This document shows, in pieces, positions 57,143 through 64,000 of a stretch of DNA of 64,000 nt. Under the pieces are notes generated by a model, which saw only the letters and a list, made by a program, of their open reading frames with translations, was not told the origin of the DNA and did not search any database. The stretch is from Whitmania pigra. Lineage: Eukaryota; Annelida; Clitellata; Hirudinida; Haemopidae. Each line of letters opens with the position of its first letter. Position 1 is the first letter of the stretch. The position numbers and the translations under genes were made by a program. Location: the NCBI GenBank assembly GCA_021613335.1, contig JAJTWR010000113.1, positions 886,001-950,000 of the forward strand, given 5' to 3'.

Positions 57143-57873
57143 AGCTCTCCTCCTCTCGTACTTCCTGTCTCCCTCTTTCTGCGAGGCGCAAGTCCCTCAC
57201 TCGTCTCTTCACGTCCTCCCATAGGACGGAGAGTCCTTCTCTCTCGTCTCTTCACGTCCTCCCATAGGACGGAGAGTCCTTCTCTCTCGTCTTCTTTGGC
57301 CACTTTCCACCGACGGCGAAGCGCTTTCTTTTCGCCTTTGAGGCGTCCAAGTTCGCGCTGTCGCCTGGAGTCTTTCGTTTCCTGGGGTCGCCTGACAGGC
57401 ACAACCCCAAATCTCTCGATGCACTTGCTGTAGATGAAGTCACTGAAGGATTTCACTGATCCATCCTTCAGGCTTTTCTTAAGTCCCTGCTTAAGTTCCT
57501 CATCCAGTCCTGACCAGCCTTTCTTGTCGTTTCCTCGAGGGAACTTTATCCTGCCTCTTGGGGGGTCTTGTCCTTGGCGAGAGACTCGGACACACTCGGA
57601 ACTGTGGTGTGACTCCGGTCCGGTGTCGTCCGTCGTTTTACCTATCTGCAACTTTGCGATAGTACGCTGTCTCAATGCCTCACACCCGCAATTTGATTTT
57701 GTTTGGTGGACTTTGAGTCCTCTCTCGGTTGCGAAAACTCTTCCACACGTACATCTTCTAACTGGCACGCCATTGTCCTGGGCGTTATTCAGAATGGAAA
57801 GTCCGTTGGAAGCAAATTCGGTAATCCTTGAGTCCGTTGATGGTCCGTCATTCTCCCCCTTCTTTCGGTACAA
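57139..57873 (-). CDS. R2/NeSL-type LINE N-terminal zinc-finger region
   Basis: 244 codons. CTCGRVFATERGLKVHQTKSNC is condensed here as a Cys-Cys-His-Cys finger (CTCGRVF, GLKVH, SNC), the DNA-binding finger expected at the N-terminus of R2-group proteins. A basic, charged linker follows. The frame ends just after a 43-bp tandem duplication (57201-57286) and overlaps the RT frame by four bases, so the original single ORF is broken here. Confidence 0.75.
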   Translation of the reverse strand: MYRKKGENDGPSTDSRITEFASNGLSILNNAQDNGVPVRRCTCGRVFATERGLKVHQTKSNCGCEALRQRTIAKLQIGKTTDDTGPESHHSSECVRVSRQGQDPPRGRIKFPRGNDKKGWSGLDEELKQGLKKSLKDGSVKSFSDFIYSKCIERFGVVPVRRPQETKDSRRQRELGRLKGEKKALRRRWKVAKEDEREGLSVLWEDVKRRERRTLRPMGGREETSEGLAPRRKRETGSTRGGEL

Positions 57874-58124
57874 TATATGTCTGGTTTTTCCAGTGGCATA
57901 GCAACTGTTTTTACCACCCCCTTTACCGTTAATAATCCGTTAGCAGACTTCAAAACGACTATTAAAGAGTGACACCACCCATTGGTGTGTCAAACCAGCC
58001 TATCCACTCAGTCTTGGAAGTGCAAATTGTTGTCCCAACAACTTTTTCAGAATGAAACTAAGCAACTACTCAGATAAGTAAAACAAAAAAATATTGAAAG
58101 AAAAAAGAAATGATTTACAACTCT

Positions 58125-58750
58125 TGTTGAGCCCCGACGGAATCCTCAGAGGAGTGCCCTTCTTCGACCGTTTCGGTACTTGAAATTTTCTTACATTACC
58201 CGGGGTCGGGCCGTACCCGCTGGCCAGACGGGCAAAAACGAACTATCGCACCTCTTGAAAGCCACTTTTTAATATCATTCACACGCCACGAGAAAATTTA
58301 TGGATTTCGTGGCGCGACTAATCGAGGTGTCTTTTCTCCTGCCTCACAGCTTGGAGTTCCTGTGACTCCATATCCGCTGAGAAGATGCCTCGACAGTCTC
58401 GGACACTTTTTCATGAACTTTGTTATTTCATCGCTTGACAGGCTGATTTCCCTAAAAAATGGTACAGGGATCTTCCAATCAGGCCCCTTGCGCCTACTCG
58501 ATTGCGAAGAATTGCATGAAGTATCTTTGGTCGCTCAAGTCCAGTGTCATTCAGGTATATTTTCTGCACTTGAGCGCAGTGCTTTTCTCCATCCTGTCCT
58601 CCCAAGAAACTGTTAGTTCCGCCAGGATCATAGCGTCTGACTTGGCAGACCAAATCCGGCATCTTGCCGCTGTCCTTAAGCACCTGGGGATAGTGCTTTA
58701 AACCTGACAGATCTCCTGCCACACACCAGTCTTTGGCCTTTTCGAATCTA
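58125..58750 (-). mobile_element. R2/NeSL-type LINE 3' fragment, second copy
   Basis: The 3' tail (GACGGAATCCTCAGAGGAGT) is at 58135-58235. Minus-strand remains of the endonuclease domain (DLSGLKHYPQVLKDSGKMPD) are at 58620-58722, more decayed than at 54529-55128. Lies in tandem, same orientation, next to the larger copy. Confidence 0.75.
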
Positions 58751-59099
58751 TTATTAGTTAAATTAGTCTCTTACTAATCAAACTTACCGAGATGCTTCCG
58801 AACCCAAGTTATTCAATATAACAATTGCTAATGAAGTAGTTCCATCAAGTGTATGGAAGCAGAATGCACGAACAATATGCTTTGGTCTCTGAGTAGTTCC
58901 ATATATACTCTTATTATCAAAAGAAATCACTGGACGATCTGAGGAACAGACGTGACTTGATGAGGGCATTATAAGGTGATTCTCTTTGATGCGGCTCGCA
59001 TATGTAGAACAATCGATGCGCCAAAGCAAATGCCAAATTGAAACCTAACTCTTCAATGGACGCATTCATCAAGGACTACTGATTTTGAAAACATATCAT

Positions 59100-59340
59100 A
59101 CTACACATTTTGTATAAATTTGATCGAAAGTCTATATTGGTGGGTGACCCTGGGTCCAGGACCGTCGTCTCCCCTTAACCCAGCACTGAAACAGATGGAA
59201 ACAGAAAGAATTGCCTTGGCAGTGCAACAAAGCCAGTTAGGCCAATAAACAATATGGGATGAGGTAACACAAAGATCTGTCACATGGAACGGCATTTGGT
59301 GAATGTTTCCCTTTGGCGTTCATGATCAGATCGGTTTATG
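59100..59340 (+). mobile_element. R2/NeSL-type LINE fragment, plus orientation
   Basis: Plus strand reads ERIALAVQQSQLGQ, a stop, then WDEVTQRSVTWNGIW, matching RVTRAVQQSQQGKWTTWEDV in the 54752-57142 frame. Stops throughout. Confidence 0.6.
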
Positions 59341-60330
59341 ATGTGCTCTCTTCGCGGACAAATTTACTTTAAGTTTTATGGTAACTCAAATAAAGAAATT
59401 TTATTGTTTTATTTTGCTGATTTTTTGTATTTTTCTTAAAATTGAGCGGTCAATTTCTCGAAAATGCGGCGTGGCTCAGGAAGCTGATCACTAAATTAAA
59501 GTAACTTATTATCTTAATTATTAGAGAAACATTACGAATATTTCCCCCCTTATGGATGAGGTAGTCCAGGCTCAACCCTTGGTTTAGTTTGCCTGCGTGG
59601 TTGTTGAGGGTGTGACCGTTTGCGGTAAGGGAAATTTCCTCGGATTGTGTTGATTGAATGCGAAGCATGCCCATATATGAATTTAAAATGTTGACGGGAA
59701 TGTGGTCGGGTAATGGGGGTTTGCTTAAGAAGTTCAAAGTTGTTATTGTATGGATTCTAACGAATGCGTAAATAAAGAGTTAGAAAGTTAAAACTAGTCA
59801 AGTTAATTTATCTTTCTTGGGCTGCAATTTTCATATTCATATCAGACTTTCTTTGTTAGGCATGCTCTCCAATTGCCTTCATATTTTCTCAAAAATGAGT
59901 CTTAAAAGGTATGTTTAGTTGGCTAGGATTGTGTGATTACGAGGCATTTAAAAGTTACTTTTTTATTTTTAATAGTTATCCTTACTGAGGAATTGGATTA
60001 AATATGTATCCTGACAACTGAGGTGAGTGCCCTAAGTTTTACTTAAAAGATGTTACGAGTACCAGTTGAATATGTGTATCAGGTTATCATCTAAAGTAAC
60101 TTTTAGAAATCTTTAAGTTTCTTTTGTAGTTTTCTGACCATATATTTGGCTTATTTTATAATTAGTGTTATTGTTGTAAAGGAAGTTTTCCTGGAGCATA
60201 TAAAGTTTCACATTTTCCTTGACAGAGGACAGAGCACCCAAGTGGATTTACTTTTAGCTTTATATATTTTACATTTTAAAACTGTTACTGGTTCATGACA
60301 TACAACAGTGACTTCTAAATTGTCCATAAC
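59341..60330. other. Upstream of the calcium-sensor gene
   Basis: A 95-codon minus frame at 59450-59737 shows no domain I recognise. The 5' UTR of the calcium sensor probably lies just before 60337. No promoter motif could be supported. Confidence 0.4.
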
Positions 60331-60336
60331 CCAGTG

Positions 60337-60483
60337 ATGGGCAAGCAAAACAGTAAGCTGAAACCTGAACAGCTAGAAGATCTTCGCTTAAACACAGAAT
60401 TCACAGATCAAGAAATTCAAGAGTGGTATCGAGGATTTGTTAAAGATTGCCCAAATGGCCAACTTACTGTGGATGAATTTAAG
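60337..60483 (+). CDS. Neuronal calcium sensor (neurocalcin/hippocalcin type), first coding exon
   Basis: 49 codons ending at a GT donor (AAG then GTATTTG). Begins [16 protein letters not shown], with Gly2 followed by Ser6 as an N-myristoylation signal. Continues [16 protein letters not shown] and LTVDEFK, the first half of EF-hand 1, which is degenerate in this family. The match is to the neurocalcin, hippocalcin and VILIP group; the paralogue cannot be settled from one exon. Family role: calcium-myristoyl switch at membranes. The remaining exons with EF-hands 2-4 were not found to 64000 and should lie downstream. Start chosen at ATG 60337 because myristoylation needs Gly at position 2. Confidence 0.9.
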
Positions 60484-60734
60484 GTATTTGTCTCTACAAG
60501 CCTATCATACCATTTCACTTTTTTTGTCTTTTTCAGTCAGCTTTTATTAGTGTTGTATTTCCCAACTTAAAGATATACATAATCTGTGATTAAGATATAG
60601 ATTAATGTTCTAAAATTTCTACATTTCAAGAATATTCCACAGAATTAATTTACTTTTTTTGTCTATTTTATTAACAACAGTGAAGTTGGCAAATTCATGA
60701 TCAAACTTTAATAACTTCACGATGGTAGTAGTCT

Positions 60735-60860
60735 CTGAAATTCTTTCTGAGATCCAGCAAGAATCCTCAGAGAGGAAACCCCTTCTTCAAGCATTTCAGC
60801 CTTTGGATCCTCTAACACTCTCGGGGGTCAGGCCGCACCTGTTGATCAGATGGGTGAACC
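60735..60860 (-). repeat. R2/NeSL-type LINE 3' tail, isolated copy
   Basis: AAGAATCCTCAGAGAGGAAA, TCTTCAAGCATTTCAGCC and GGGGGTCAGGCCGCACC match the tails at 53925-54065 and 58135-58235. No coding part attached. Lies in the first intron of the calcium-sensor gene. Confidence 0.7.
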
Positions 60861-61041
60861 TGCCAGCATTGTATCACCAAATAATATAAACGAGTATTTG
60901 AGCAGCATCTGGCTTAATCCTAGTCACACCAGCCAACATCTTTAACCACTTTTTTTTAACCACTAACAAAATGCACAATAACCACCACTGAAGATGGACC
61001 GTGCCACTTATATAAGTCTTGTTCTCGTTAACCAGCCAGGG

Positions 61042-61165
61042 GTTCGTGCGCCCGCATGGCCTAACGGTTAAGGCTGCGCCTCTCGCGATGGCAGCACGGG
61101 GTTCAAACCCCGCTGCGGGAGCACTGTCCTGATCATCTAGATATGCAACGGACGTTAATAAAACA
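61042..61165 (+). mobile_element. tRNA-derived SINE, complete copy (124 bp)
   Basis: Head: CCCGCATGGCCTAACGGTTA (A box), ACGGGGTTCAAACCCCGC (perfect T-arm with B box), then TGCGGGAGCAC. Tail: ATGCAACGGACGTTAATAAA. Flanked by an exact 14-bp duplication TTAACCAGCCAGGG (61028-61041 and 61166-61179). Same family at 49801-49898 and, head only, 25625-25700. Tail pieces recur at 39530-39550 and 42240. The acceptor stem has mismatches and a tail is attached, so it is not a working tRNA. Confidence 0.88.
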
Positions 61166-61237
61166 TTAACCAGCCAGGGAGGCTTCATTGAGAGTTCTCC
61201 CATAGGCTGGCTAACGAAGCAATGTCATTGGCTAATG

Positions 61238-62428
61238 CAGGGTCACCAAACAATGGCCTGCGACATCATTTCAGCCAGCCCACGATGGTACTTGAATTTG
61301 TTTAACAAAAAATTTCAAGTTTTATTGGTAATAATGGATATAAGTTTCATAGTTTGCAAGCAATCATAAAATGCTATTTTTGATGTTTTACAAGTTTCTA
61401 CTCTTTAATCAGCATTCTATCTAAGTAAATGGATAAGGTTTTCTTGAAACCAGTTGTTTCTGCTGTGAAATTCATTTGGGAGACAATCGCCACCAGTTTC
61501 AGGCTTTTCATGAAAAAATTGATTCTAAATTCTGTGACTTTCCTTATCACACAGTACTGAAATGGCTCAGCTGCGGCAAAGTCACATTTTGTTTTTACAA
61601 GCTCTGAAATGAAAAAGATAGAGACCATCAAAGTTGTAATTTTTGGTAGATGACATATTACACATGAATGAACTTGAAACTTCAGGGGAAGGATAACCTC
61701 ATCTGTGATAAAAGGATTTTGGAGAAGGCTGCCATTGTTTGAAGTACAACTGAAAGAACATTTCTCATTTTCACTGTTTCAAAGAGTTTTGTGCTACAAT
61801 CACTGAAGATGTCAACCTTGATCTTGCAAAAAAGTTATACATGGCTTGAAGCATGACTTATTGAATGTTTAGCTTACAGAAGGAAACCTTGTTGAATTTT
61901 ACTGCTGTCTACCTGATGACGAATTTCCAAAACTGAAGAAATTTGCCGCTGGTACAGCATCAGTATTTTGAACAGCCTCCGTGAGCAAACATTTCCAAAT
62001 GAAGTATGTGAATGTATCACATCCGAGTTGATGTGACTGATGAACATTTTAAGGCAACTTTCTTGATTAGATGCAAATTCCAAACTAAGAATTGATGATG
62101 TCTTGAAAGCCAAGCATCAGTTTCACAAATCTCAATAACCTTTTTGACAGCTTAGTTTGTGAGATTCGGATAAGGTCTATCTTTTTTCGAAATTATGAGG
62201 CCTTCTTTGATAACTTTTTTAATAAATAAATAAATATGCTGGTTATCTTAGTTTTTGTGCATCGCACACCATTCCTCCGTGATTAACATGGAATGTTAAA
62301 CTTAGTTTTCGTCTTTTTCCCAGAGCTTTTGTTATGGTTTGCAAGTGTTGTATAGAATGATTATTATTCCCGCTATCATAATTTCGTCAGTTATCTTGCC
62401 CACTATGAAAAAAGTTTGGTGACCCCTG
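61238..62428. mobile_element. hAT element relic, about 1.2 kb
   Basis: Ends CAGGGTCACCAAAC (left) and the inverted GTTTGGTGACCCCTG (right). Flanked by GGCTAATG and AACTAATG, an 8-bp duplication with two mismatches. Minus-strand frames 61398-61631 and 61874-62113 may be decayed transposase, but no catalytic motif is clear. Confidence 0.65.
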
Positions 62429-62954
62429 AACTAATGGAATTGAATTGCTTTGCTTTTTTACCAGCATGGAAATACGCTCCAGCCTCAGAGGTGGTTCCTC
62501 ACATGACTTGTTAGATAGGCTTGCAATCTCTCTTGAACCAAATCCATTATAAACTCATCTCTGCTGCTCCAGACATGTCTGCCAGGGCTTCTGATCTGAC
62601 TTTGCTGGTGACGGTTTAAAGTAGAATCAAACCTTTGTTCTTATTTTAAAAAATATTGAAGAAAACTAGAGAAATCACTAGTTTCAAATAAAATTTTTGC
62701 TTGTTAGATGTTAACATTTTTATTGATGCATGAATTTTGGACCTGCTTTGCACAAAAATCATTGAACCTACCTAGTTTTTAAAGTCACTACAATGAAACA
62801 CCTTTCCAAATATATACCATTTTGATATTCTTCAATTGATAGAAGTATCATATTATCTGTACTCACTCCAATATATATGGCATGTAGGCTGGATGATAGA
62901 GTTGCATTCCTGCTTGTGGAGATTATAACAACATTCCCTTTATTTTTTTTTTAA

Positions 62955-63015
62955 ATGGCCATAATGTGACATGTTCGAAACCCAGCCTGCATCGCTGGAG
63001 AGCCATTCATACACA
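62955..63015 (+). repeat. SINE-like core, third copy
   Basis: AATGTGACATGTTCGAAACC then CAGCCTGCATCGC matches the cores at 5805-5845 and 37190-37265 (inverted). Boundaries not resolved. Confidence 0.45.
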
Positions 63016-63184
63016 AATGAACTTCAAAGTAGGATACTGTAGAATATAAACATGAAACATTTAAGAAATTGTATTTTTTTTTAGTTTGTTAGTGATTTTT
63101 TTAAACTCTACTTTTTAAACTACTCTTGCCTCAAGTTTCTTCTTTCCATCCATTATATATGATGTAAAGCACTATGAACTGTGC

Positions 63185-63345
63185 ATTGGGTCCAGAAAGA
63201 TAAAAACCGACAGGGGCATCCAGCTGATCACCGGATGCGGCCCGCCTCCCCGAGAATGTAAGGAGATTCAAAGGGCCGAAATGTTTGAAGACATGGGAAC
63301 TCCTCTGAGGATCTCTGTTGAGCTCCAAGGTGGTGTTTTAAGAAA
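63185..63345 (+). repeat. R2/NeSL-type LINE 3' tail, plus orientation
   Basis: GACAGGGGCATCCAGCTGAT, CGGATGCGGCCCGCCTCCC, GGGCCGAAATGTTTGAAGAC and ACTCCTCTGAGGATC match the tails at 53925 and 58135 inverted. No open frame of the element is attached. Confidence 0.75.
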
Positions 63346-63639
63346 CATATCTTGACAAAAAGCAAACATTTTCACCAGAAATCTTTAAATCTTTAACTTT
63401 CTGTTAGTGGAATATATCACCAAAATTAGCAATTTTTCCACTTTTCTTCTACCCATGTCTTGGATTTGAAAAAAGTTTTTTTTTGCGGCGCCCTTCTATT
63501 TATAAGAACAAAAACATCAACCATCCCAAATTGCAAAAATGACTTGATAATAAGTCAGATATCTATTAAAGTCAAAGTCATCTAATAAATCACTAAATTA
63601 ACCATTTCAATAGCAATGCATTCCATGGTCTAACAAAAT

Positions 63640-64000
63640 GTTACAAAGGTTAAGGTTACAAAACTGTTACAAAAGTTGGCATTGCCTGTAGAATTAATTA
63701 TTGGAGTTTAAAGTTATGTCATCTCATGTTTGGATATTCCTGGGCAAATAGGGAACATTTCAAGAAAGAGTTGGTAAATCCATTTAGAATTTTATAAAAG
63801 ATAGTTAAATCTTCCAAGAGATGGCGTTTTTACAAGGTCTGCAGATGGAGAAACTTGAGTCTTTTCATATATGGATGTATGGCTGTGGACAGATTTGATT
63901 TTGTTAAAAAGTTTTGAATGCTTTCAATTTGGTCAATTGGGTGTTTGTAGTTTGATTCCTGGCTGATGAGGAATATTCTAGAATTGCCCTGATGTAGGTG
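63640..64000 (-). mobile_element. CR1/L2-type LINE reverse-transcriptase C-terminal fragment
   Basis: Minus strand reads TYIRAILEYSSSARN, then QLTKLKAFKTF, and later a LLEDLTIFYKI-like stretch through stops. This is the CR1/L2 thumb pattern (YVRPILEYAS...). It runs off the window end. Confidence 0.55.

Larger units (their letters stand above)
53925..57890 (-). mobile_element. R2/NeSL-type LINE with restriction-like endonuclease, nearly full length
   Basis: Minus-strand element of about 4 kb: N-terminal zinc finger (57139-57873), RT with CCHC (54752-57142), RLE endonuclease (54529-55128, other frame), then a 3' tail at 53925-54065 (GGCCGCATCCGGTGATCAGC). Markedly more GC-rich than its surroundings. 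At least two frame breaks and one stop make it inactive. Four more copies of the 3' tail are in the window. Confidence 0.85.

Noticed and set aside
55812..57901. Several plus-strand frames of 100-200 codons
   Set aside because: All are antisense to the GC-rich R2/NeSL-type ORF, where long shadows are expected.
61042..61130. Possible functional tRNA gene
   Set aside because: The T-arm is perfect, but the acceptor stem mispairs, the anticodon arm is irregular, a non-tRNA tail follows, and a 14-bp target duplication brackets the whole unit, so it is a SINE.
60484..64000. Further exons of the calcium sensor
   Set aside because: No EF-hand motif (DxDxDG...E) was found in frame with splice sites; the intron probably extends beyond the window.

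Overview
This is an intron-rich, AT-rich, repeat-dense animal (metazoan) nuclear window. Four host genes show diagnostic vertebrate-like domains: ZMYND8, PAIP1, PIGV and a neuronal calcium sensor. They have GT-AG introns packed with transposable elements. The mix of hAT, pogo/Tigger, Tc1, piggyBac-type, Helitron, CR1/L2-like, I-like and R2/NeSL-like elements plus tRNA-derived SINEs points to an invertebrate. I cannot fix the phylum from sequence alone.

Layout. 65-13164 (+): the 3' two thirds of a ZMYND8-type chromatin reader (end of bromodomain, PWWP, coiled coil, MYND), 15 visible exons. Its introns hold hAT, Tigger, CR1, a piggyBac-type MITE and SINE debris. 13165-20200: unclassified repeats, then a three-level nest. 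An AGTAGTT-rich repeat carries a hAT-type element (15220-20028, 8-bp duplication TTAAAAAG). That in turn carries a 4,069-bp element with ~185-bp terminal inverted repeats (15913-19981, 6-bp duplication TTCAAA). The inner element encodes a seven-exon ULP1 protease-PHD finger protein and holds a 183-bp tandem array; I see no transposase in it. 20200-28150: a 9-bp-TSD MITE, a Helitron helicase scrap, a near-intact 985-codon non-LTR retrotransposon, and a small Gypsy element with identical 113-bp LTRs whose single ORF joins Gag directly to integrase. 28150-33640: Helitron Rep/helicase relic, pogo relic, a second 9-bp-TSD MITE, and an R2/NeSL-like LINE fragment.

33936-39031 (-): complete PAIP1 (PAM2 motif plus MIF4G domain, 10 exons, about 347 aa). 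39460-43000: LINE and hAT relics and diverged tandem repeats. 43239-46852 (+): complete PIGV (3 exons, about 601 aa) with a SAP-domain Gag relic in intron 1. 46850-60300: I-like LINE, tRNA-SINE, Tc1, pogo, hAT (DUF4371-type) and a nearly full R2/NeSL-type LINE with its own decayed fragments. 60337-60483 (+): first coding exon of a neurocalcin/hippocalcin-type calcium sensor whose EF hands are not in the window. 61042-64000: SINE, hAT relic and LINE debris.

The host genes are unrelated in function: transcriptional chromatin reading, translation through PABP, GPI-anchor synthesis and calcium sensing. The novelty lies in the mobile fraction, above all the long-TIR ULP1-PHD element and the in-frame Gag-integrase retroelement. 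All homology calls come from reading motifs by eye; no database search was run.
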